DNA of 64,000 nt from Coffea arabica (Eukaryota; Streptophyta; Magnoliopsida; Gentianales; Rubiaceae), in contig NC_092320.1 in NCBI RefSeq assembly GCF_036785885.1, forward strand, positions 25,111,557 to 25,175,556, read 5' to 3'. The notes under the pieces are model-generated. The model did not search any database and was not told the DNA's origin. It worked only from the letters and a program-made list of their open reading frames with translations. Position numbers and translations under genes: made by a program. Positions 1 through 11,900 of this stretch are shown here, in pieces (the first letter of the stretch is position 1; every line of letters begins with the position of its first letter).

Positions 1-750
1 TTACAGCCAACACGGCCAACCCTGTATTTCACACTAATGATTACAAGGATTTTCTACAAACACTTGGCGTGCAGAACAACTAAGGGTAATTCTCCTTTGT
101 CTGAGAATTCTCTCCCTTTAGTCTCTGCCTAGCCCAATATTTATAGGCATGCTTACTGTTGCTAAAAGACCCAACCGCTGGTCTTAACTGAACGTCCACG
201 AAATTTGGAACTGGCTAGGAACAAAGCTGAGTTGGCTGGTAACCGCCAGCAACTCCCAGCAACTGCCATCGACAGTTAGCAACTGCCCAACGTTAATCTC
301 TGGCATGCACAGCAACCGCTGCACCATTCCGCGCGCCCAGGTTCCCGCCATCGCACGTTCCGTACCTAGCTTTCCCCAACACTTAGCAATCTTAGGCACC
401 GTGGTTCTTAGCCCTTGGAACCACCTAAAACATCCCACCGAACCATAGTCATTCCGTGGCCTTGGCCTATGGCCCTTGGCCTTGACTTGGCTTAGCTACA
501 GTTATCCCTCTATATAGATGTCTTAAGGAAAAACTTCCAACCGTTAATAGAGGCACCCCTCTGTCCCCAACTAACCTAGAGGCACCCGATGCACCTAGAA
601 CTTTCCCCAACCCATATTTAGGCCAGGAAAACATCATCAACCACTTGTCTACTCATTGCCAACAAGCGTCACCTTCGGCCTTCTCACCTAGGCCATGGCT
701 TGGCCACGGTCATGCGCGTTCAGTCGGGATCGCGTCCTAAGGGGCTAACA
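1..750 (-). repeat. Partial 3' LTR of a Ty3/Gypsy chromovirus
   Basis: Read on the minus strand, the LTR begins TGTTAGCCCC at 750, directly after a purine-rich tract, and runs off the left edge of the window. It carries two TATA-like motifs, the better one at 136-145. The pol reading frame ends inside it, at a TAG at 737-739. Its far end and its target duplication lie outside the window, so its full length is unknown. Confidence 0.75.
136..145 (-). promoter_or_regulatory. Candidate TATA box of the LTR promoter
   Basis: The minus strand reads CCTATAAATATTGG about 600 bases into the LTR, a good match to a plant TATA box. Transcription would start about 30 bases further on, near position 105. 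A weaker TATATAG lies near 510-516. No expression evidence is available. Confidence 0.4.
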
Positions 751-3700
751 AACCACCCCCACCAGAAGAGGTTAACGCCCTCGTCAACTTGGCTTGCTTC
801 CGAACATTCCTCAGGTACTCAGCAATTTTATCTTCGAACTGCCACAAGGTCACGTCCCGTTCCCAAGTAGCATCCAACTATGTCTCGCCCTTCCATTGGA
901 TCAGATAATCTGTCTGTTTGTTCTTTTTGCTCTGCCCCATCGTTCTGTGGTCCAGCACAGTTTTCACCTCTTTCTGGAATTGCTTATTGATCACCGGCGG
1001 AGCACGTTTCGCTTGCCTCCGTCCTTCATCTATCTCGTCCTGGTTGAAGGGTTTCAAGAAACTCACCTGGAAGGTCGGGTGGATCTTTAGTCGGTCAGAC
1101 AACTTCAACCGATAAGCTACACGACTCACCTTCTTGATCACCTCAAACGGTCCATCGTATTTCGGAATGAGCCCACGATGGACGGTTTTGCTGCTCACTT
1201 TCTTCCAAATATGGGGAGTCAGTTTCAACATCACTTGATCTCCCACTTGGAATTCCAAGTCTCGTCTATGTTGGTCCGCATACTTCTTCATGCGTTGTTG
1301 CGCCACCAGCAAACTATCCCTTGCTTCGTCCACTAGTTCCTGCTTGCCACGAGCAAACCGGTGTGCGGTTGGGCATCGACTCCCCCCTTGAAGTGCAACT
1401 TCATGCGGAGTCAGAGGTTGTTGCCCGTTTACCAACTCGAACGGACTCAGCTTGGTTGCGGATGACTTGTGCAGATTGTAGCAAAACTGCGCGGCATCCA
1501 GCAACTCCACCCAATTCTTCTGACTTGCCGTCACGTAATGCCTTAGGTACTATTCCAGCAAGGCATTGATCCTCTCTGTCTGTCCGTCGGTCTGAGGATG
1601 GGCGGCAGTAGAGAACTTAAGTTCGGATCCCAGCAATCCGAACAACACGGTCCAGAATCTCCCCGTGAATCTGGTATCCCTATCACTTATGATGTTTTCG
1701 GGTAAACCGAAGTACTTCACAACATTTCTGAAAAACAACTCAGCGGCAACATCAGCCGAGCACGCCTTCGGTGCACCGATAAAGATAGCATACTTGGAAA
1801 ATCTATCAACGATTACAAAAACAGAAGCCATACCATCGACCTTAGGAAATCCCGAAATGAAGTCCATTGAGACCGATTGCCATGGTCGATCAGGGATCGA
1901 CAAAGGCTGCAACAAGCCTGGCTCCTTCTTCCTTTCCACCTTATCTTGTTGGCACACAAGACATGTTCTCACGTATGCTTCAATATCCTCTTCCATCTTT
2001 GGCCAGTAGAAGCTCCGTGACAGCAAGGCCCTCATTCGTTCCACCCCGGGATGACCAACCCAAGGAGTGTCGTGGGTCTCTCGCAGCAACTGTCGCCTAA
2101 GTCCCCCTCCTGCCGGGACATAAGCTCTACTACCCTTGGCAAAGAGTAAGTCATCTTCTAACCAATAACGACGAACTTTGCCCTCACGGACTTGGGCGAT
2201 CAGGGTCTGGTATACTGGATCGTTCGGGGATTCCGCCTTAATCTTGTCCCGAAAGTCCATTTCCACAGTGCTAAGGGCCGCAACGTACTCTTCGACGTAC
2301 TTTCGGCTAAGTGCGTCGGCAACTGCATTTTCCTTTCCTGCCTTGTGCAGCCAGTCAAAGTCGAACTCGGCCAAAAACTCCTGCCAACGAGCCTGCTTCG
2401 GGGTCAGCTTTTTCTGTGTTTTGAAGTACGTGTTGGCCACATTGTTAGTCACCACCACGAACTTGGTTCCCAACAAGTAGTGCTTCCAGATCTCCAGGCA
2501 ATGCACTACGGCCGTCATTTCTTTCTCGTGCGTGCTATATCTCTGCTCGCACTCTATTAGTTTTCGGCTTTCAAACGCAATGAGTTGATTGTCTTGCATC
2601 AGCACTCCTCCAATTGCACGGTCGGAAGCATCAGTGTGCACTTCGAAGGCCTTTATAAACTCCGGAAGTTGCAGCACTGGTTCGGAAGTGACTGCTTCCT
2701 TCAACATTCTGAATGCATCCTCGCATTCGTAATCCCACATCCACGGTCTGTCCTTCTTCAGTAGGTCGGTCAAAGGTGGTACAATCCTCGAGTATTCCTG
2801 GATGAAGCACCGGTAATAGTTTGCCAGCCCAAGGAACGACCTTAGTTCAGCGACCTTCTGGGGTGCGGGCCAGTCGAGAATCGCCTCGACCTTCTTGCGA
2901 TCCATCTGGATCCGGCCATTGCTCACCACATGGCCAAGAAAAGTGATCTGCTCCCTGCCGAACTCACACTTCTCTTTCTTTACATAGAGCTCGTATTCCC
3001 TCAACTTGCGGAATACGGCCCTCAGGTGCCTTACATGCTCTTCTAGGGACTCTGAATACACAACGATATCATCTAGATACACTACAACAAACTTGGCAAG
3101 GTATTCATACAAGACATCCTTCATCAGCCTACAAAATATAGCAGGTGCATTCGTCAAGCCGAACGGCATGACAAGAAATTCAAAGGAACCATACCTTGTC
3201 ACCACCGTCGTTTTCTCCTCATCTCCTGGGGCTATTCGGACTTGCCAGTATCCCGACCGCAAGTCAATTTTGTTGTAGAATCGTGCCCTTGCCAGCCTAT
3301 CGAACAAGTCGTATGTGTTCGGGATCGGGTATCTGTTCCGAATCGTGATCTTGTCCAGGGCACGATAGGCTACACAGAACCTTAACGTTCCGTCTGCTTT
3401 CTTCTGGAACAATGCTGGAGCACTGTACGGAGCTTTCGACGATCTCAGCGCTTGGCTCTCTAGCAACTCATTCAGTTGGCGCCGCAACTCCGCCAACTCC
3501 ATCGGGGACATGCGATAAGGAGCTTGGGTAGGGGGTTGGGCCCCTGGCACCAATTCGATTCTGTGCTCCACAGCACGTCTAGGAGGCAGCCACCTCGGCA
3601 ACTCCGCAGGCATCAGATCTGCGAATTTCTCCAACACATGGGCCACGACATCTGGTACTTCCTGGTACATGTCGGGCTTCATTTCCACCAACGCGGCAAT

Positions 3701-4318
3701 ATACACCACTTCACCGCGCCTAAGGCTGGTCTCGATTTGTACCACCGACACCATGTTCTTTCGTTGGTTGCTCTTCTGTTTCGGCAACCTTACTGCAGCA
3801 ACAAAGCCTGGATTCTGGTCGTCGTCCACCATGATGCCATCCAAGTGTGGAATTGGATAGATCCGATTGGCAACCATGAAGTTCTTGCCAAGGATCAAGT
3901 CAAAGTCATCCATCTGACTGGCCATGAGGCTGCACCATCCCTTCCACGGCCCCAACTCCCACTCTACCGTTACTACACCCAACACTGGCTTGGCTTCAGA
4001 GTTGACAGCCTTCAACTTGTAGCCTAAGTCTTTCAATTTCAACCGGAACTGCTTTACCACGCGTTCCGTCACGCAACTGTGCGATGCTCCGGTATCCACC
4101 ATCGCTAGTATCTGGTTTCCATTCAACGTAACCTGCACATACATCAAACTATTGTAAGTAGTACGACCATTAGTACCTGTGATGGCGTTCACGAACTGCA
4201 TGGGGTTGACCCGTGCGTCCCGCATCTCTAACAGATCGCCATCATCTTCCGCTACCAAGGTACTAATATTCTGGTCCTTCTTCTTGTTGGGACAATTGCG
4301 GGCTAAGTGTGGTCCTCA
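737..4318 (-). pseudogene. pol: Chromovirus Pol: protease, RT, RNase H, integrase, chromodomain (broken)
   Basis: Domains in order: aspartic protease (MVDTGASHS, near 4090), reverse transcriptase ([12 protein letters not shown], near 3060), gypsy RNase H ([12 protein letters not shown]), then integrase with a zinc-binding CLVCQQ and a D-D-E triad seen at MDFISGF, SDRDTRF and DGQTERIN. The C terminus is a chromodomain beginning DYLIQWKGE, which marks the chromovirus branch of Ty3/Gypsy. TAG codons interrupt the frame at 1550-1552, between the integrase core and its tail, and at 878-880, inside the chromodomain. The frame is otherwise continuous to a TAG at 737-739 in the LTR. Protein from it would be truncated before the end of integrase, so it is a relic. 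Confidence 0.9.
751..765 (-). other. Polypurine tract of the chromovirus
   Basis: The minus strand reads CTGGTGGGGGTGGTT, and the next bases are the LTR start TGTTAG. Position and composition fit the plus-strand primer site of an LTR retrotransposon. It lies within the last codons of pol, because the frame only stops at 737. Confidence 0.6.
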
Positions 4319-5200
4319 GCAATTAAAGCAGCCATCCTTCTTCGAATTTGCCGCTGGCTTTTCCTTAGAAGAAGAAGCACCACCGGTTTCGTTTGTTGTT
4401 ACTGACTGCTTTTTTTTCTTCTTCTTCGCGAACGATCCACCTTTCAGGTCCTTGCCCTTCTCCTTCTTCTTGTCGTTGGATTCCATGGACTTGAAGTCTA
4501 TCAATTTCTCTGCGGCAGCGAGTGCTTGAGACACGGTCTGAACATTCTGTCTCCGTCACTCCATCTACGCCCACGGCTGCAGTCCACGGATGAAAGTGTA
4601 GAGTCTGTCCTCCTCAGACATCTTCTTCACATCCAATATCAGGGCTTGGAACTCAGTGACGTACTCATGTACGCTTTTGTTCTGCTTCAAGTTCCACAAC
4701 GCATCCCGAACTTTCCACGAGACATTCGTGGGAAGGAATTGTTTCTTCAATTCCTCCTTTAGCACGTCTCAAGTCTCAATCTTGGGCCTGGTGGGGTCTG
4801 ATTGCATCGTTCTCCACCACAATTTTGCATCCCCGCTAAGGTACATGGATGCAATGGACACCTTCTCTACTTCTGGAACGTCAACAGCCTTGAAGTACTG
4901 TTCAACATCCCACAAGAAGTTTTCCAAATCCTTCGAACTCCTACTCCCCTGATACGGTTTCGATTCTGGGACTTTCACTTTCCCTCTCGAAGATTTCTGA
5001 ACGGTCTGTGTGTTGGAAGAGCCAACCTCCTTCTTCAACACACCGATCTCCGACTGCAAAGTCGTGATCTCAGCACGGGACGAAGCCACTTCATTCCTCA
5101 ACGATTCAACATCCCCAACGGAAGAGATCTTAGCCCGGGTTTCCTCCATTTGCACGGTTAGAGCGTTGATCGTTTCTCGGGTCTGCAACAAAGCGTCCAC
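4316..5200 (-). pseudogene. gag: Chromovirus Gag (broken, N terminus missing)
   Basis: This is the upstream half of the same frame. The N-terminal part is a predicted coiled coil rich in E, K and Q. It is followed by the Ty3 Gag core (LENFLWDVEQYF, LSGDAKLWWRTM, SVHEYVTEFQ), a lysine-rich stretch and the start of a zinc knuckle (CFNC). In-frame stops lie at 4769-4771, 4565-4567, 4556-4558 and 4316-4318, but there is no frameshift relative to Pol. The only initiation codon at the left edge of the homology is GTG, with an in-frame TGA just upstream, so the true Gag start has been lost. No primer-binding site or 5' LTR follows on the right. Confidence 0.85.
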
Positions 5201-5318
5201 AAGTCATTGTCAAAAAGAGATCAAGCTCCCCATACTTTTGTACCAAACTTATGGCATGAACATAACGTCTTTTCATATCTCAAGACCCTCCTATAAATGA
5301 AGCGGGTAAAATCACCCG

Positions 5319-6580
5319 CTAACCAACTTTCGACCCCTTAAGCTCACCTTCAACAATAGCATCCATTACTCCTTGGAGTTGTTTAGTTCTTATTAATTTC
5401 TGTCTCTTTCTATTGAAGTCAAGTCTTTGTGTTTCTATTTTCACGTACATATCAACTACATACAGTTGGAATGCATGCGCAGTGTTCAAAATACCAGGTG
5501 TATTTTGTTTTCTCATCTAAAACCTATATGCATAATATTCCCTCATCGACATAAATTCTTTTAAGTCTTCATATTGGTTGAAAGCTGTTTCATAAAAAAA
5601 TAGAAATTTTATTTGGTTAATTGCCTGAAACATAACATTTGTAGATAAAAACTTTTGTCTTGTCTGTTATATTGACCTTATTCCTTGGATTGTATCATTT
5701 CATCGGTAGATCTGAAACTGTGTAAAGTTACATTATCTACAAAATGTTTAGTACATCTCTTTCACTTTTTTGGATTCCCAATCCTTGATCTCTTAATTCT
5801 TGGTTGCCACCCTATTTCACCTAGGGGAAATAATAATGGATACTGCAAAGGATCATAACAACCATAATAGTATTGAACTCTACGGCTTTCTAAACCTTTA
5901 GTGTACACTTGAATATGCCTAGAATATGTTTGTTTTGAACCTTCACCCTCAACCCAAAGCACTACCACTTGAGATACAGTTGACTTGTTAAAAATTCTTT
6001 GATCACTATCACAATGAGTTTTGAGAACTATTTGATGGGATTCTAGATTAGGGACATGTCGTAGGCTATGAAAGAAGCAAGCATAAGAATTGTTTATCAT
6101 CACCTCAATAAGCTTTAAGACCACATTCTCGCTGAGTTTTGCAAAAAATACCATTCGATTCTCCTCCTCATGTTCAGTGTCAAGAAAATATAGTTGTAAG
6201 AACATCCCTGATCCTCCATGAGGTATAAGTTGATTTATGTAATGATAAGTTTGTTCCTGTATTTTAAATGTGTATATTCCATTTGTTCTCTAACATAATG
6301 ACTTGTCATAGTAGACTCCAAATGACGTAAAGGCAAACATGCCATTATAGGTTCTTACGTATGTCCTAAAACACAAAGTTTCTTCGGTTTGACCCGTAAA
6401 TAATTCAACCAATATATCTGGAAGCTTATTTTCTTTCAACATTACTTCTCCGTTGGAGCAGCAAAAATTAGCAATTTTAAAATAGATTTTTTTCACCCCG
6501 CAATATTTACAGTTAGCTACTTCAGGTAAAGTATCAGTTTCTAAGATGATGAAGGATAACAATTCAGTTCCCTTAGTCAC
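5319..6580 (-). pseudogene. Helitron Rep/helicase N-terminal fragment
   Basis: Three minus-strand reading segments lie in Rep order: 6580-6290 (two CxxC-type pairs, CKYCG and NFCC, then TYVRTYNGMFAFTSFG), 6205-5762 (LYFLDTEHEEENRM, VPNLESHQI, HIQVYTKG, QYYYGCYDPLQYPLLFP) and 5516-5319 (AFQLYVVDMYVKIETQRLDF). These match the Helitron-like N-terminal domain of plant RepHel proteins. The HUH nickase centre and the helicase are absent. Stops and frame changes separate the segments, and the upstream part ends at the LTR start at 6587. It is a dead fragment; no Helitron termini were seen. Confidence 0.85.
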
Positions 6581-6586
6581 AACTTT

Positions 6587-7700
6587 TGTGAGAGCCCGTA
6601 AAATTTTTCTTAATTTATACTATTTAATTCTATTTCTTTTCATGCATTTTCCTTATTTTATTTTACTACATTAATTTTCTGGACACTTTATAAGTGAATA
6701 TAGTTTTTCCAACCATTTTTCTAGTATAAGTTAGTTCGGGTTAAATTTGAAGTGCATTATGGATGTGGGACCCGCTGTGCGATAAAATTTTGGTGATTAA
6801 GTGATTTTTGTGTGAAATATTATTATTTTACAAGGTGCTAGGAGACAATTGAAAGTTAGCTAGATAAATTACCATTGGTAGACAAAAGAATAAGTTTAAA
6901 ACCCTAAAAGGAGCCAAGTGTCACTATGCTATTAGAAGTTGGACTTTTAACCAAGATTGGTAACTTTACTAAAATCAGATTTTTGACCAAAAGTCATTCA
7001 TTTTCTTGTCTCCTTTGGCTGAAATTAGTGAGAGAGAAACCAAGAGAGTTCTTCATCTTCCATTTCAATTTCTTGCTCAAATCTTGAGTTTCAACCGATT
7101 AATTTGCAAACTACTCCATAAAACTTACTTTCCAAGTAGTTTCCAAGGTGTTCGTGGAGTTATTTTTGGAAAACAAAGCCTAAGCTACCATCTTTCATAG
7201 GGAGATAAGGTATTTTGCCAAGAACCTCTTCTTTACTTCAATTAATTGCTAATTAGTGGTTTAAAGTTGTAGTTTTGGTAGTTTATGAGCATATTTCATG
7301 GTTGGAAGTAGTATTATGGAAATTCCAGGTTAGGGTTTTGAATGACCCTGTTTCTGTCCGGTTTTATTTGAGCATGTTAGAGGCCGAATCAGGCTTAGGT
7401 TAAAACATGAAAGTTGTAGAAAATGGTGTTAACTAGTTTCTTGTAAATTTTCAACTCAATCGGAGCAATGTACCCTATGAAAAGACCTAAATACCCCTGC
7501 TTCCCAGTTTCTGTCCGAAACTGATAATCAGCTTATGTAATTGGTTAGATTGACCAGGAAAATTACCAAATTGGTTGTTGATGTCTTCTTAAGAATTCTA
7601 GCCTTGTATCTTAGCTTTCAAATGGCTTTGGAATTACCTGAATTGGAGTTGTGTGTGCTGAGATATGAGTGAATGCCAGAACTTTACAATACACGACAGT
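6587..7700 (+). repeat. Truncated LTR, same family as 35.4 kb and 38.4 kb
   Basis: It starts TGTGAGAGCCCG, like the TGTGATACCCCG start at 38403. The stretch 7345-7500 (GCATGTTAGAGGCCGAATCAGG, AAAGTTGTAGAA) clearly matches 39665-39800. Similarity fades near 7700 and the TCACA-type end is missing, so the 3' half of the LTR is gone. No coding sequence is seen. The right boundary is approximate. Confidence 0.6.
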
Positions 7701-8940
7701 CAAAAGTAACAAGCTGGAAATAGGAAGAAGGAGATTCTCTTCTCTTTTTCCCTCTCTCTCTGTCTCCCCAACTTCCCACCAAAAAAGAAATATCCCAAAA
7801 AAAATTCTATGCCCATAATCTTTCAGAAAGGCGAGTTTTAGATTCTGCCTCTGAAGAGAAATACTTTTCTTAGTTTTGGATAAGTCTAGATAGGGGATAG
7901 GTTGAGAGATTAGGAAAATATTTAAGTGCCAAAACTTGAAAACTGCTTTTTTTTTTTTTTTACCCTTTCCTTTTTCTAAATTTTGTTGTGTTTTATTTTT
8001 CTTTCTAAGAATTGTTTGTTTGATTTCTTGTGTTTTATTGTTGTTTGCAGGGAAGAATGATATACCATTTTGCGACCTGAAAGTGTACCATGATCAAAAG
8101 CAGCAGATAAACTCCAATGGTTTATTTTTTAGCTTTCTTCAAATTTGTGTACCTGCAAATGGTCTCTGTTTGGACTAATAAATGGAGGCAAGTCTCGGAT
8201 TGTTTTGGCCTTTGATTTCAAAATGATAAGGTAAACCCCCAATTCATCACTCTGTAGAAAACTCCCAATCCTGACAATACCCTCATTCAGTAAATTTGTC
8301 TTTAAGCTGTAACATGGAATTCACCCAGAATCAGATTGATACTTTCTGAAAGCTAAAGGAGAGCAAGTGCTGAATGTATCAATCCTTGAGGGAAAACGGT
8401 AATGGCTTTGTAACTTCCCTGATACTGCTAAACAATTTAGAAGATCGGTCTGAGAGAAAAAGGTGATGCCTCTGGTTTTTCTGTAGCTGCTGGTGATTTA
8501 TCAAACACGAAAAGAGTTGCTTTTGCAACTACTACTTATCATAAGCCAACTCAATAGATTTGCTGATAACAGTTGGGGGTGTTGCTACCACATAATCTGC
8601 TGAATTGCCTCCTGCGTGCAGTTGAATTATAACCACAGAAAGTGTGGAATTTCACAGAATCCTTATATCAAGAATGCACTGTCGTGAATAATAATATCCA
8701 TATGCAGTTATCCAAGCAAGTAAATCACCGGCAACATTATGGCCCGGTCAAATATCGAGCTCCACGGCAAAAAGAAACCAACAGAGTACCAAAAATCATC
8801 AAAATTTTATCCAGATGAGTCACACTTCCACATTCTTAAAGTTTATAATGGCATTTTATGTAAAATGGCTAAAAACCGAAGCAGAAATAAGTACGTGCGA
8901 CTCCTATAGTAACTGAGTATGTTTGCAATCACAAGGGAAA
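7701..8940. other. Gap: pyrimidine-rich tract and mRNA-like sequence, no gene called
   Basis: 7740-7770 is a CT-rich tract and 7946-7960 a T run. A good plus-strand 3' splice site (TTGTTTGCAG) lies at about 8050, before a short open stretch ending in TAA. 8200-8900 reads like untranslated exon or decayed coding sequence, without a frame I can identify. Its right part probably includes the 3' UTR of the minus-strand gene that ends at 8941. Confidence 0.3.
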
Positions 8941-11900
8941 TTAAATGGCTGAAGGTGGGAAATTAAGAAGCTTGATCAAGTCACTTTTGTTGAGTTTAGA
9001 GTACCTTTTGAGGTTGCGTTCCTTTGCCATGGCTCTGAGTTGAGCCATCGACAGAAACTCGAGATTCATTGTGGCCACGGATGTTGTACAAGAGAGTAAC
9101 TTGAGAGGCTTCTTAACTCCAAATTCATTCGCTGCATGAAAGTTGGAGAACCGATCGATTTCCTCCTTGACCAAACCTTTCAGCCTTCCCTCTTGCAACG
9201 TCCGAGTGACTTGGAGATTGCCCAACTCTTCACCTTTCTTGATCAATGGGGGGAGTACAGATTTCTGCCTTGTCCCTGGTGACTGACAAGCCGAAACAAC
9301 ATGGCAACTTTTCTCTCCGCTGAAGTCTATATGAGTCTCCTCTTTTATTTTTTTGTTCATAGAATTATTCTCATCAAGGATCCTCTTGAAACTTTTCATG
9401 GTAGAGGGTTTGTGTACCATTTCCATACCAAGGGACGATTCTGGAAGTAGTCCCAACTCAAACATGGGGAAGGGCCTGTCTCTGTGTTCGGGAATCCCTG
9501 ACTTCAAGGAGTTTGACGTGAATGATTCTGCTCCAACTCCTTCAATATGATGTGTTTGATTCAACAGTTGTGGCTTCTGTCTCTCCTTCAGCAATGGCTC
9601 TTTGGTCGTGCTATTGAACACCTCTGAAGATGATTCTCCAAGTGCCCATTCGAAATCAAAAAGCCACCAATCTTCTTGCTTCATTAGGAGGGGAAATTCG
9701 GCTTCTTTCGAGTTGGTTATATCAACCTCTTTAACCTTCCGTTCTACAGGATCTGTCATGCAAACTGAAGTGATATCTGAAAGCTGGAACATGCTCTGAA
9801 AAAAAAAAAAAAAAGAAAAGAAGATGCAACACGGTTTCTCAGTCATATAAGAATCATCTCCGAAATGAAAATTTACCATGTAGATATTGAATCCTCCTCA
9901 TACTTTGTAGGGGGGAAATTTTGTGAAAACCCAAAATCCCATTTTTGCCAAAAGTCTTTATTGGTTAGGATTTTAAGTAATTTTATGGAAAAAAAATATT
10001 TCTTTATTGAATCAGAATACAAAAGCAATAGACAAAAAAAAAATCAAGAAAAGATAAAGAAAAAATACATTAACGCACATAATTTCATTCTGCAAATGGT
10101 GCAGATATTCTACATCCTCGCTTAGATATTTAAATGTGATATATCGATATTTCGACCTACACTGAGAATTTCAATTCTCAAGCAGAGTAACTAATAGAAT
10201 TCAGAAGAATTAGTATTAATATAGTAATTATAAGATATGTTTATTCACAATATAATAACAGGTACAACTGATAAGTCACGTCTCAGTGAGTTAAACGATA
10301 TGAGGGTGCTCGAAAGGGATACATTACTGTCGCCTCCTCAGCTTGAAAAAAGGTTTAGTACATGCTTACATCAAACTAAAGAAACCAGAAACCAAGAGTC
10401 TCACAAATGATTAGGCCTAACTTGTTTATCAGTTCGAGTACATAAGAAACATCTCATACCATATCAGTTTCTATAATGGTGGTTTCGGCGGGATTTGGAT
10501 ATGGCTTCAACTTAGTGCTTTCAATTCTGAAATTCTGTACTGTGACTGCCCCGCTTGTTTCTTCAGAAAGATTGCAGCCCACTGTTCCACTGCTTGAACC
10601 AGCTATGTAGCTCAAGGCATTCGCACTGGTATCCATCATCATAGCAGTTGCTTCCTGTTTGTTGTATGAGAGCAGTAAAGTCAAAAGAAATTTGTACATT
10701 TATAATAATTGATTCCTAATTTGACGACCGATTGGTAGGTACCTTCTGAATGTCTGGGGTATACATCCTCTTCTATGCCTCGGTCGTTGAATCATGTATT
10801 CCGCTTGAATCAATCTCCATCATTTTTCTCTTGGTGGATGCTTCACTTGCATGTTCAGAAAGATTTGGGAATGAGTTGATGATTGTGGTATCTCCATTCT
10901 GATCATTGTTTGGAGAAAACCAATATGAAAATGTAACAAAGAGAGAGGATATCTTGTAGTCTACACGAGTCACAAGTTAGAATTGCGAATTCAAATCTAG
11001 CACTTGACAGATTTCACAGGGCAGCCATGCTAGGAACTGCAAATAATGCAAAGAGGTTGTCTTTACCTGGTCTTTCGCTTCCGCATCCTCTGAAACTTCC
11101 AGATTAAAAGGTTCAGCAATCTCTTCCAAGGATTTAGCAACACAGGCTATTGCTTGAGCATTGCTCAAGCCGGTCTCATCTGTGGACTGGAGAGCGGTGA
11201 GCTTCTCACAAGAGGAAGCGAAAAGTGATTGTTACTTGAATGAGGTCTCAAAAGAAACAAATAATACACACAACAAATTCCAAGCACCAAGTCGACATCA
11301 AATGTCCAGTGATACATATTGGCAAAGATGGTGTATTTGACATCACATTTGCCAGCAATACCATATACAAATAGTGCAGAAGATGTTAAATTAAAAGAAC
11401 AAACTACAATTCAACTAGCGTACATCACGTTGGCATGCAAAGTCATGATTATAATTTAAATCCGCAATAGCCCATACCATTATTCCCCAGAAAACGTGAT
11501 GAACAAGAGGAAGCGAAAAGTGATTTGTTCACCTGATCTAATTCATGTAATCGATGAAGGTGTTTTACTTCCTTACTTCTTAAAAAAATGTTGATTGGTC
11601 CTAGAGCAAAAGAAAAGGTTTTCTTTCCCTGAAAGTTACTTTGAATAAGTTCTCAAATACCTCACCCGATAATACCCTTTCAGTCATACATCTATCTGGC
11701 TTTTGAGATGCTTAATACCAGTGAACATGGTAGGAAGCATTTAGCAGCTAAGGTCTCAAATATCTTCAGGTATTGGATAGGAAATTTATACATATTCTGA
11801 AAAGTGACATGACCAGAAATAATCCAGAACAGGTTTTCAGCCGCTTCACTTCACATCAACTATTGCACTTATTTACAAACAAGAAAAACCAGGGGATAGT

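Larger units (their letters stand above)
1..5205 (-). mobile_element. Degenerate Ty3/Gypsy chromovirus, 5' end truncated
   Basis: This groups the 3' LTR, polypurine tract, Pol and Gag. The expected 5' LTR and tRNA-Met type primer site are absent; sequence after about 5205 instead reads as Helitron coding sequence. The element is therefore truncated, either by the Helitron or by deletion. All coding damage seen is nonsense substitution. Confidence 0.85.

Noticed and set aside
1321..4529. Plus-strand frames opposite the chromovirus
   Set aside because: Antisense shadows of Gag-Pol, without domains.
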